Shown: positions 25,176 through 30,681 of the stretch, one piece after another
Numbering within the stretch: position 1 is the first letter of the stretch
How the letters are laid out: each line of letters begins with the position of its first letter
Virus record (IMG/VR): IMGVR_UViG_3300027686_000021
Span: 1 to 30,729 of that record
Strand: one strand, 5' to 3'
Source of the DNA: a virus
DNA: 30,729 nt
Notes under the pieces: model-generated
Seen by the model: only the letters and a program-made list of their open reading frames with translations
The model's database searches: none
What the model was told of the DNA's origin: nothing
Position numbers and translations under genes: made by a program

Positions 25176-26425
25176 TACAAGTCCCTCGATTTAATATGTA
25201 CACGTTTACCTACAGTGGGGTTAGCGTTCTCGTTGTCCAAGATAGTCCACAGTACAGGGAACTTCCAGTCTCCCCAGCCCCCGTACAGGTACCCGTCAGT
25301 CAGTACGATAGCGGCTTGTGGACTAATACCGTTCTTAGCCATGTACTCAGTAAGGCACGTAACGTCTGTGCCTCCACCTCCACGCGGCTTGGTAGACTTG
25401 ACTAGCTGCGCCATCTCGTTCATCTCATAGGTTTCATCCCCTACCACAGAACTACCCCAGTACAGTACTCGTACCTTGCTGACCTTGACTGTTGCAAGTA
25501 TCTCTGCGACTGCGGATAACATCAAAGTAAGCTCCCGTTGCCCTATCGAACCTGATGTATCGGGGGCAAATACTAGCTCATCCACCCGTTCGCTATACCT
25601 AGAGGGCATATACACGTCCTGCCCTAGCAACCTGCGGTTGGGTCTAGCCCATGTAGAGTAATCGTTGCCCCTACACGTTGACTGTACAAAGTCACGTAGT
25701 ACATCACGCCAGTTGACCTTGGTCTTGAGTAGCTCATCTATGTCACGCGGTACATCGGCACCCATCTTACCAGCCGCCATTGCTCCTTGACGTATAGCTT
25801 CATCGATGTCACGTTCCAAGTCCTTGGCTTCTTCTTCCGATAGCTCCTGTGCCCCCTCCCAGTCGTGTTCGTCGAAGCCTGTTCCCTCGTCAGTAGGGGA
25901 TTCCCTACCATCACCGTCACCACCACCACCATCACCATCGTCCTCATCAGCAATCCTTCGCATGTCTTCGTCTAGGTCACGCGCATACTTGAGTATGTTG
26001 AACACCTGTGCGGTGTCCATGTCCCTATACTTCTCATCGACCAGCGCACCTTCCGGTAGTACCGCAAACCCGTCCGTGTTGGCATCCCGTATCTTTATGT
26101 TGATCACGTAGTCCATAGCCATGTTAGCCAGAGCAGCGTCTTCTTTCCATAGATGCTCCCATGTTCGTAGGTGGCGGTACAGCTTGTGGTAGTTCTCATG
26201 TAACACCACCCCACGTAATTCGGCATCGGTAAGGCCAGCCACAAACTTACGCCCGTACTTCTCATCCCTCCCGTTAGTACACGCTGTGGGTAAGTTGTCT
26301 TCGATGACCTTATCTCCGATCATTAGTACTGCTGCTAGGGCGGTGTACCTAGGCTCCCCTAGTATCTTAACGACTGCCTTGGTCAGTCGCTGTTCTTCTG
26401 TCAGTCCATCACTGTTTAGTAACAT
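25175..26425 (-). CDS. Metallopeptidase-like plus VWA protein (DUF2201 type)
   Basis: I chose ATG 26425 (416 aa) with AGGAG 7 nt before it; the in-frame ATG at 26449 lies inside the palindrome. The N-terminal half matches the putative metallopeptidase domain DUF2201_N, with VVLHENYHKLYRH carrying HExxH (H76, E77, H80). A long acidic Asp/Gly/Glu linker with DGDGGGGDGDG follows. The C-terminal half is a VWA domain with a full MIDAS: DTSGSIG (D289, S291, S293), the Thr of GGGGTDV and the Asp of LTDGY. Such proteins act with MoxR AAA+ ATPases, here encoded next upstream, to remodel or metallate protein clients. A palindrome copy (25893-25908) lies in the linker, where it encodes G-R-E-S-P-T. Confidence 0.85.
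   Translation of the reverse strand: MLLNSDGLTEEQRLTKAVVKILGEPRYTALAAVLMIGDKVIEDNLPTACTNGRDEKYGRKFVAGLTDAELRGVVLHENYHKLYRHLRTWEHLWKEDAALANMAMDYVINIKIRDANTDGFAVLPEGALVDEKYRDMDTAQVFNILKYARDLDEDMRRIADEDDGDGGGGDGDGRESPTDEGTGFDEHDWEGAQELSEEEAKDLERDIDEAIRQGAMAAGKMGADVPRDIDELLKTKVNWRDVLRDFVQSTCRGNDYSTWARPNRRLLGQDVYMPSRYSERVDELVFAPDTSGSIGQRELTLMLSAVAEILATVKVSKVRVLYWGSSVVGDETYEMNEMAQLVKSTKPRGGGGTDVTCLTEYMAKNGISPQAAIVLTDGYLYGGWGDWKFPVLWTILDNENANPTVGKRVHIKSRDL
25893..25908. repeat. Palindromic repeat variant inside the VWA gene
   Basis: GTAGGGGATTCCCTAC, 16 bp, one base shorter than the consensus. It lies in frame in the disordered acidic linker between the metallopeptidase-like and VWA domains, where an insertion would be tolerated. 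Confidence 0.75.
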
Positions 26426-26564
26426 TGCATTTCTCCTGTGTAGGGACATTCCCTACCATCTTGTGTACGTCTACCAACAACAGCCTAGCTTGCTTGCGCT
26501 CTCGTTTGGTAATGAGGCGGGTAAGGTAACCCCGCGTTGATCGTGTCTGGCGACTGTCTCTCAT
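26409..26564 (-). CDS. 51-aa basic protein coupled to the MoxR gene
   Basis: The ATG overlaps the MoxR gene's stop (ATGA) and the frame runs 51 codons into the start of the VWA gene (17-nt overlap). It is very basic (M-R-D-S-R-Q-T-R-S-T-R-G-Y, then ITKRERKQARLLLVDVHK). The palindrome at 26440-26456 is translated within it as VGNVPT near the C-terminus. There is no clear RBS of its own, so it would rely on coupling. The other coupled pairs in this block make it plausible but not certain. Confidence 0.42.
   Translation of the reverse strand: MRDSRQTRSTRGYLTRLITKRERKQARLLLVDVHKMVGNVPTQEKCNVTKQ
26440..26456. repeat. Palindromic leader repeat, copy 3
   Basis: GTAGGGACATTCCCTAC, perfect arms. It ends 14 nt (not 17) before the VWA gene's ATG, and the flank keeps only the RBS (ACAGGAG) of the usual CAACTCGGAG. 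It is translated in the 51-aa frame. Confidence 0.92.
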
Positions 26565-27658
26565 TTCTTGTCACTTGAGAACATGTACCCGTTATTCCTA
26601 CACCAATCAGTAAACCTGCTGTTACTCATAACAGCGTTGCGGTGAGGATACTTGGCGTGTCGCGCACCATGTACAAACAGACCTTGCGCTTCTGTATCTA
26701 GACGTGCCATGTATATCATCCAAGCATCTACCCATTCGCGGTTCATAGATTGTAGGGATCGATACACCACCATACATACAGTGGCGTCTTTCGAGGGTAT
26801 TGTGGCGTTGTGAGGGTCATCCTTAATAGATTGTAGACTAGGTAAGTCATCACCGAGCTTTACGAATGCCATAAGAGCCTTGGCACCGGACGCACCAATA
26901 GTACCTATGAGGGCATTGGTCAGTAGGTCATCATCTAAATGCTCACGCTCCAACAGAATATCCGATGCCGCGTGTAGGGATCGAGGCGTTACAAACTGAC
27001 TACCGGATGGTGCCTGTGGGTGGTATATGTACGGGTTGTCATCAGGGTTCTGCACATCAGAGAATGATTGAAACAGTGCAGGGTTGTCCTTAGCCCAGCC
27101 ACACAGTACAGGGTCTAGCCCATTGGGTATCGCAAAGTTAGCCAGCCATTCCATGTTAGCTTGCTTCTTGAGTCGTAACCTAGTGACGCGGTTACAGGCA
27201 TGGGCAGGTAGTGTGTCACCTAGATTCTCTGCACCTAGGTTAGAGGTAGCGAACACTATAGACTCAGGGTGTAGCGTGTAATCACCTATCTTACGCTCCA
27301 ACATCAGGCGCAGTAGCCCATTGAGTATCTCGCGCTCTGCCTTACCGACCTCATCGATCATCAGTATCAGCTTGACGCCTAGGTGTACACCCAGTTCTTC
27401 GTTGGTCAGGTACTTGACGTAGCCTGTGCCATCGTCCATATGTTGTATCTTAGGTATAGTTATATCGCCCGGAACCTTGGTCGTACAGTCAAAGTAACAG
27501 AGTATATGATCAGGATGCTTCTCACCTATAGCTGCTAGTGCGGACGATTTGCCCTCACCCATGTCACCTTCCATCACTACGGTGCGCTTGTGCCCTATCC
27601 TTGAGATTAGAGTCACGGCTTGGGGTATAGTCGATGCGTATATATGTTCTGCGTTCAT
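26561..27658 (-). CDS. MoxR-type AAA+ ATPase
   Basis: In this 365-aa protein Walker A is EGDMGEGKSSA (K37), Walker B is LILMIDEVGKAE (D102, E103), and sensor 1 lies in IVFATSNLG. The arrangement with Walker A very near the N-terminus and helical additions after the AAA+ core fits the MoxR/CobS group. The C-terminal 150 residues are helical and end in RFTDWCRNNGYMFSS. MoxR proteins work as hexamers with VWA partners, and the next gene encodes such a VWA protein, so the pair probably forms one machine. CobS-like annotations are common for phage members, but no cobalamin gene is present. CGGAG lies 7 nt before the ATG, with the palindrome leader 17 nt away. Confidence 0.88.
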   Translation of the reverse strand: MNAEHIYASTIPQAVTLISRIGHKRTVVMEGDMGEGKSSALAAIGEKHPDHILCYFDCTTKVPGDITIPKIQHMDDGTGYVKYLTNEELGVHLGVKLILMIDEVGKAEREILNGLLRLMLERKIGDYTLHPESIVFATSNLGAENLGDTLPAHACNRVTRLRLKKQANMEWLANFAIPNGLDPVLCGWAKDNPALFQSFSDVQNPDDNPYIYHPQAPSGSQFVTPRSLHAASDILLEREHLDDDLLTNALIGTIGASGAKALMAFVKLGDDLPSLQSIKDDPHNATIPSKDATVCMVVYRSLQSMNREWVDAWMIYMARLDTEAQGLFVHGARHAKYPHRNAVMSNSRFTDWCRNNGYMFSSDKK

Positions 27659-27675
27659 GTTATTTCTCCGAGTTG

Positions 27676-27692
27676 GTAGGGGATGTCCCTAC
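27676..27692. repeat. Palindromic leader repeat, copy 4 (one mismatch)
   Basis: GTAGGGGATGTCCCTAC; one arm mismatch. It ends 17 nt before the MoxR ATG with the full CAACTCGGAG flank, and starts 2 nt after the stop of the 312-aa gene. Confidence 0.92.
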
Positions 27693-27694
27693 GG

Positions 27695-28633
27695 TTATAG
27701 GTCAAGTGAAGGTAAGTTAGCGATAACGTCATCTATAGACGCTTTGGTTTCGGCACGCAGGGTGGGGGATGTTCTTAGTCCGTCTGCGGTAACACCACGA
27801 ACAGAGTCTTCTAGACTCCTGCGTATCGCCTCCTGCTTACTGTCTCCTGTCACGTTGCACGACTTTAGTAGGTCGATAACATCTAGCACGTTGTCTACCA
27901 GACTACCCTTGAACACTAGGGCACCTGTCGAAGGCGATACGTACTCACCTGCTTCTGGTTCACGTAGTCGCTCAGACATATTGGACACAGCTACGTGTAC
28001 ACGTTTCCACATGCTGTTCATAGCCCCGTCAAATCTGGCGTTGTGGTACTTGTTCATGTGGTCTTTGAGTACCTGCGTCTGCTCGTTACCCACGCTAATG
28101 CGGAAGTCGTTTGGGTCAGAGATAGAGAAGTATGCTATCCGAAACTCAAACTTGTCTGCTAGGGACTCAGTAGTCGGGTAGTCCGCTGCGTTGTGCAAGT
28201 CACCCAGTCGTGCATTCTCTTGAGCGCGATCCCAGTCGTACGCTCCAAGGAACTCTCCTTTCAATCGGTAGAACTCCCCCTGCATATCGGTCATCAACTC
28301 GTTGTACTTGAAATACGTTTCAGTAGGTAACATACGATGCCCCATGTCATTCCAAGGTAGGGTCATTGCGTAGTGTAGGTTGCGTGCGTTACTCGCTAGA
28401 GTATGAAGTGCCTTGAGAGAAGCACTATCACCCAGTAACACCTTACCGACTGTCGCGGTATCCTTGTTAGCGTTGTTGTCCACTACCACCTTGGCGGATG
28501 CCGCCTTGTCTTTCTTGGTATTTCTGCCCCACTTGCTGCACGTATGCTCTACTAGCATGGCAGACGAACTGATTGAGGGAAGGCTTATTTCTGGTGCTTC
28601 GTTTAGGTTTGATGCTTCGTTTAAGTTAGTCAT
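27695..28633 (-). CDS. Uncharacterised MoxR-associated protein, possibly DUF3150-like
   Basis: I chose ATG 28633 (312 aa) with CGGAG 7 nt before it; the ATG nine codons earlier lies in the palindrome. After a repeated N-terminal NLNEA...NLNEA pair, the protein has MLVEHTCSKWGRNTKKDKAA, HYAMTLPWNDMGHRMLPTETYFKY and a long helical body with DFRISVGNEQTQVLKDHMNKY, then a helical end. From memory this architecture resembles a family found beside MoxR and VWA genes in phages and bacteria (DUF3150-type), but I cannot confirm it. It would be the third subunit of the machine. No catalytic motif is visible. Confidence 0.7.
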   Translation of the reverse strand: MTNLNEASNLNEAPEISLPSISSSAMLVEHTCSKWGRNTKKDKAASAKVVVDNNANKDTATVGKVLLGDSASLKALHTLASNARNLHYAMTLPWNDMGHRMLPTETYFKYNELMTDMQGEFYRLKGEFLGAYDWDRAQENARLGDLHNAADYPTTESLADKFEFRIAYFSISDPNDFRISVGNEQTQVLKDHMNKYHNARFDGAMNSMWKRVHVAVSNMSERLREPEAGEYVSPSTGALVFKGSLVDNVLDVIDLLKSCNVTGDSKQEAIRRSLEDSVRGVTADGLRTSPTLRAETKASIDDVIANLPSLDL

Positions 28634-28634
28634 G

Positions 28635-28826
28635 TTATTGCTCCGAGTTGGTAGGGACATTCCCTACGATAGATGACGCGGCTGCGTCCGTTGATATAAG
28701 GTATGCACATAGGCAGACCATAATGATTGCGCCAACAGTCAACCCGCGAAGGTAACTTCTTTGGCACTGCTTGTTTAGCAGGTAGGCATCTGCGGCATTG
28801 ATAGCCTCACGTTGTAGGTCGTCCAT
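28635..28826 (-). CDS. 63-aa single-span membrane protein
   Basis: The ATG overlaps the upstream stop (TAATG). A polar helix (residues 1-26) leads to a hydrophobic span GLTVGAIIMVCLCAYLI (about 28-44) and a short tail whose last ten residues are encoded by the palindrome and the next gene's RBS. With one Arg/Lys-bearing side before the span, the N-terminus probably faces the cytoplasm. There is no signal peptidase site I would trust. It may anchor the accessory machine or act on the host membrane; unknown. Confidence 0.62.
   Translation of the reverse strand: MDDLQREAINAADAYLLNKQCQRSYLRGLTVGAIIMVCLCAYLISTDAAASSIVGNVPTNSEQ
28651..28667. repeat. Palindromic leader repeat, copy 5
   Basis: GTAGGGACATTCCCTAC, 17 nt before the 312-aa gene's ATG with the CAACTCGGAG flank. 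It and its flank also encode VGNVPTNSEQ, the last ten residues of the 63-aa protein. Confidence 0.93.
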
Positions 28827-29032
28827 TACTCACCCCCTAGTTCGACTATCATGCCGATCATCTGCTCGCGGTTAGTAGGGCATTCCCTACGGACTAGCCT
28901 ATCGCGCCAGCTATCTCTGCCTTGTACTTCTCGCTCCTTGCGGTCAAACATATCTTTATGAAGCTCAAACATTTCACGTAGTTGTTCATCTATGCCTTGC
29001 GCTACAGTCTCTTGCTCTGTTGGTATAGTCAT
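28826..29032 (-). CDS. First gene of the accessory block, 68 aa, unknown
   Basis: I chose ATG 29032 with CGGAG 7 nt before it; the ATG nine codons earlier lies in the palindrome. The protein is helical and charged (E-Q-L-R-E-M-F-E-L-H-K-D-M-F-D-R-K-E-R-E, then D-S-W-R-D-R-L-V-R), suited to a coiled coil or small regulator. A shortened palindrome copy (28875-28890) is in frame as E-C-P-T. It is the first gene after the promoter at 29114-29142, so it is likely to be expressed early and strongly. I see no known motif. Confidence 0.62.
   Translation of the reverse strand: MTIPTEQETVAQGIDEQLREMFELHKDMFDRKEREVQGRDSWRDRLVRRECPTNREQMIGMIVELGGE
28875..28890. repeat. Palindromic repeat variant inside the 68-aa gene
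   Basis: GTAGGGCATTCCCTAC, one base shorter than the consensus, in the coding region and not before a start. On the minus strand it is read in a different frame from the VGNVPT copies (giving E-C-P-T). Confidence 0.75.
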
Positions 29033-29049
29033 GGTATTGCTCCGAGTTG

Positions 29050-29066
29050 GTAGGGACATTCCCTAC
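29050..29066. repeat. Palindromic leader repeat, copy 6
   Basis: GTAGGGACATTCCCTAC, 17 nt before the 68-aa gene's ATG with the CAACTCGGAG flank. It lies downstream of the promoter, so it is transcribed and could fold as an RNA hairpin just before the RBS. Confidence 0.93.
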
Positions 29067-29113
29067 AGTAAAAGTAAAGGGACACAGCGTCCCCGCCCCG
29101 TAATGGGATTACC

Positions 29114-29142
29114 AGTATAACACACCTAGCTAAACATGTCAA
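29114..29142 (-). promoter_or_regulatory. Strong sigma70-type promoter for the leftward block
   Basis: TTGACA (29142-29137), a 17-nt spacer and TATACT (29119-29114) on the minus strand make a near-consensus promoter. The start point would be near 29107, giving a leader of about 75 nt before the 68-aa gene. It should be read by the host RNA polymerase and is the best promoter in the window. Confidence 0.85.
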
Positions 29143-29180
29143 GTTGTCTACTGTTATACCCAAACGTGACTAACGGTGTA

Positions 29181-29210
29181 TTGTTACACATTGTTACACA
29201 TTGTTACGTA
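29181..29210. repeat. 10-bp iterons TTGTTACACA
   Basis: TTGTTACACA occurs at 29181-29190 and 29191-29200, followed by TTGTTACGTA at 29201-29210: three units at exactly one helical turn. The GTTAC core reappears inverted at 29494-29544. Confidence 0.8.
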
Positions 29211-29442
29211 GGGTAGGCTTGTAAGTCCTTGATAACGCTCGAATGTTACAATGTTACGTTTTTGAGGGAAATATAGGGGGAAATAATTCGCTCTAACCCC
29301 CTCGAACGAATTTGTCACAGTGTGTAGCTTCGCCAATAAGACCCTATATATATTCAAAAAAATGTCACAAAGTAATGTATATTAAAAAGACACATAATTA
29401 ATCACTTTTAGCTAGGTTTTTTTGGGCATAAGGCTTCACTGC

Positions 29443-29480
29443 CCGACACGATCCGACACGATCCGACACGTTCCGATACT
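29443..29480. repeat. 10-bp tandem repeat CCGACACGAT
   Basis: Units at 29443-29452 and 29453-29462 are identical, 29463-29472 differs by one base (CCGACACGTT) and a partial unit (CCGATACT) follows. The one-turn period puts all units on one face of the helix. Confidence 0.82.
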
Positions 29481-29493
29481 GTGACATTTTTTT

Positions 29494-29544
29494 GTAACAT
29501 TGCATTACAAACACGTAACATTGCGGGGTAAAATGTAACATTGC
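29494..29544. repeat. Three GTAACATTGC boxes at two-turn spacing
   Basis: Identical boxes at 29494-29503, 29515-29524 and 29535-29544, with steps of 21 and 20 bp. Their complement, GCAATGTTAC, overlaps in sequence with the AATGTTAC and TTGTTAC units on the other side of the AT-rich stretch, so the two clusters face each other. Confidence 0.82.
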
Positions 29545-29548
29545 TCTG

Positions 29549-29565
29549 GTAGGGACATTCCCTAC
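29549..29565. repeat. Palindromic repeat, copy not at a gene start
   Basis: GTAGGGACATTCCCTAC with perfect arms in the non-coding region, 4 nt from the last GTAACATTGC box. No RBS or start codon follows on either strand. Confidence 0.9.
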
Positions 29566-29572
29566 GTCTGAC

Positions 29573-29643
29573 GCTCAACGCTAACAAGGAACTGGTCTTG
29601 GACGAGCGTCTGCCTAGATGCTCAACGCTAACAAGGAACTGGT
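29573..29643. repeat. 24-bp direct repeat, 47-bp period
   Basis: The same 24 bases, beginning GCTCAACGCTAACAAGG, lie at 29573-29596 and 29620-29643. Each copy is preceded by CGTCTG at a slightly different distance (8 and 13 nt), so the duplicated unit is larger and has one internal indel. An inverted pair GACGCTC/GAGCGTC (29570-29576, 29604-29610) overlaps it. Confidence 0.88.
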
Positions 29644-29667
29644 ATCCGATTCACTTTTTTACAGGCG

Positions 29668-29690
29668 AAAAAAAGCCCCTCGAAAGGGGC
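29668..29690 (-). terminator. Rho-independent terminator after the 66-aa gene
   Basis: GCCCCT/AGGGGC stem with loop CGAA (29675-29690), followed on the minus strand by seven T (29674-29668). It ends the short upstream transcript 6 nt past the 66-aa gene's stop and insulates it from the leftward promoter at 29.1 kb. Confidence 0.9.
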
Positions 29691-29695
29691 GGTGA

Positions 29696-29896
29696 TTATT
29701 GCCAGCTTAGAATGTGATCGATGATAGACTTAGGCGTGCCTAGCTTAGACTGTGCTAGATGGCGCTCTAGTCTAAGGTCAATCAATATGCTGTCAATGGT
29801 ATCGCTAGCGCGGCCAGACAATGTGAGATCGTTCTGGCATGCGTGAAGCGCGGTGATGGTATCCTCAATAAGTTTTATTTGTGTGGAAGGTTTCAT
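29696..29896 (-). CDS. 66-aa protein of unknown function
   Basis: The ATG is preceded by GGAG at 9 nt. The protein is entirely helical-looking (IKLIEDTITALHACQNDL, then DTIDSILIDLRLERHLAQSK) with an amphipathic pattern, suited to a small helical bundle or a dimer. It has no membrane span and no known motif. It ends right before a terminator and follows the 207-aa gene with a hairpin and TTAGG repeats between. Confidence 0.6.
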   Translation of the reverse strand: MKPSTQIKLIEDTITALHACQNDLTLSGRASDTIDSILIDLRLERHLAQSKLGTPKSIIDHILSWQ

Positions 29897-29915
29897 AATA
29901 TGTTACTCCAGTAGT

Positions 29916-29952
29916 GGGCCATCCGTGGCCCTGTTAGGTTAGGTTAGGTTAG
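29916..29952. repeat. GGGCCA/TGGCCC hairpin and TTAGG microrepeat
   Basis: A perfect 6-bp stem with loop TCCG (29916-29931) is followed by 3.8 units of TTAGG (29934-29952), which includes the stop codon of the 207-aa gene. On the minus strand both lie between that stop and the RBS of the 66-aa gene, so they could tune its translation. There is no T-run for a terminator. Confidence 0.65.
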
Positions 29953-30572
29953 TGTTTGGGTTCGGTAGGCTCGGCGGCCATTGCCGCTATCACGAGACCT
30001 AGCGCATGGTATGAAGGGCCGCCCTCTTTTAGCTCCAGTTCATTGGCTATGTTCTCGAACTGTTTACCTAGCGTAGCGTAGGTAGTGCGTAGTCTAGTAA
30101 GCGCCTTTGTATCGTCGGCAATGTCCTTCTCATCGTCCGACATGTCCTCGCGTTTGGCTTTGTCCAGCCGCTTACCAACCGCGTTACGGGTATCCTTTAA
30201 CCTAGATGCCGCCTGTTTTTTGGCGTTCATCACCGCGACCCGTTCGGGATTGGGTGAACCATCTGGCAGCTTGGTTGGCATGGTTGCAGGGTCTATAGCG
30301 GCTAGCGCCCTAACCTCATCCGGTAGCATGGCGTCGTGCACCACTAGCATATCGGCGTATAGTTCGGGACTGGCTAGCGATCCCTCGGTGGTATTGCTTA
30401 CCAGATATAGTAAGGTATTCTCGGGATAGGCTTTGCACAGTAGAGAGCATAACCTATCTAGGGAGGTGTCTTTATTGATGGCCGATTCAGTGCATACAAT
30501 ATCGGCGGTAGAATATGCCAGCATAGCGTTGGCGACGGTCTTAGATAGTACGTTAAGAGTTAATGTAGTCAT
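29949..30572 (-). CDS. 207-aa protein of unknown function
   Basis: The ATG has AGGA about 10 nt before it. The N-terminal 90 residues look alpha/beta (VLSKTVANAMLAYSTADIVCTESA, ENTLLYLVSNTTEGS); a Lys/Asp/Arg-rich helical region (about 115-170, NAKKQAASRLKDTRNAVGKRLDKAKRED) follows, and a short C-terminal helix ends in EPTEPKH. There is no catalytic motif, membrane span or signal peptide. A variant palindrome (30600-30615) lies 27 nt before the start. It may be an early phage protein, judging by its place at the head of a short terminated transcript. Confidence 0.65.
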   Translation of the reverse strand: MTTLTLNVLSKTVANAMLAYSTADIVCTESAINKDTSLDRLCSLLCKAYPENTLLYLVSNTTEGSLASPELYADMLVVHDAMLPDEVRALAAIDPATMPTKLPDGSPNPERVAVMNAKKQAASRLKDTRNAVGKRLDKAKREDMSDDEKDIADDTKALTRLRTTYATLGKQFENIANELELKEGGPSYHALGLVIAAMAAEPTEPKH

Positions 30573-30599
30573 TGTAATTATTCCTATTAATGATAGATG

Positions 30600-30615
30600 G
30601 TAGGGAATCCCCTAC
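30600..30615. repeat. Palindromic repeat variant before the 207-aa gene
   Basis: GTAGGGAATCCCCTAC, 16 bp with 6-bp arms, 27 nt before the start codon and without the CAACTCGGAG flank. It marks the right end of the family in this window. Confidence 0.75.
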
Positions 30616-30652
30616 ATACACAGAGCAGCACCATTGCCGCTTTGATGGGTCT

Positions 30653-30681
30653 AGTATAACAGGTTTAGGTAGGTATGACGG
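30653..30681 (-). promoter_or_regulatory. Weak candidate promoter for the 207-aa gene
   Basis: On the minus strand TATACT (30658-30653) lies in the leader of the 207-aa gene, in the same TGTTATACT context as the strong promoter at 29.1 kb. A 17-nt spacer leads to CCGTCA, a poor -35 box. The remaining bases to 30729 show no gene; they include a GC-rich run with several CCC/GGG stretches. Confidence 0.35.

Larger units (their letters stand above)
29143..29695. other. Iteron-rich non-coding region, candidate origin
   Basis: No gene is visible on either strand. In order it holds TTGTTACACA-type iterons (29181-29210), AATGTTAC twice (29242-29257), an AT-rich stretch (about 29320-29420), a 10-bp tandem repeat (29443-29480), three GTAACATTGC copies (29494-29544), a palindrome copy (29549-29565), a 24-bp direct repeat (29573-29643) and a terminator (29668-29690). 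This mixture of iterons and AT-rich DNA is typical of a replication origin or a multi-site operator region. Confidence 0.6.

Noticed and set aside
26561-27658. Cobaltochelatase CobS/CobT assignment for the MoxR and VWA genes
   Set aside because: The domains fit the wider MoxR/VWA groups, and no cobalamin pathway gene or chelatase large subunit is present.
27549-28181. 210-codon plus-strand frame across the MoxR and 312-aa genes
   Set aside because: It spans two genes with clear RBS and motifs, is Ser/Arg-rich and has no domain; it is a shadow.
26425-29059. ATG codons inside palindromes (26449, 28660, 29059) as true starts
   Set aside because: They have no RBS, occur only when the loop reads ATG, and the ATG 7 nt after CGGAG or AGGAG is consistent across all units.
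29443-29643. CRISPR array
   Set aside because: The repeats are 10 or 24 bp with no regular spacers of about 30 bp, and no cas genes are present apart from a RecB/Cas4-like nuclease common in phages.
29934-29952. TTAGG repeats as a telomere-like end
   Set aside because: Fewer than four units, internal, overlapping a stop codon; too short for any terminal function.
23013-30615. Palindromes as terminal inverted repeats of an insertion sequence
   Set aside because: No transposase gene lies between any pair, and the copies track gene starts with fixed spacing.
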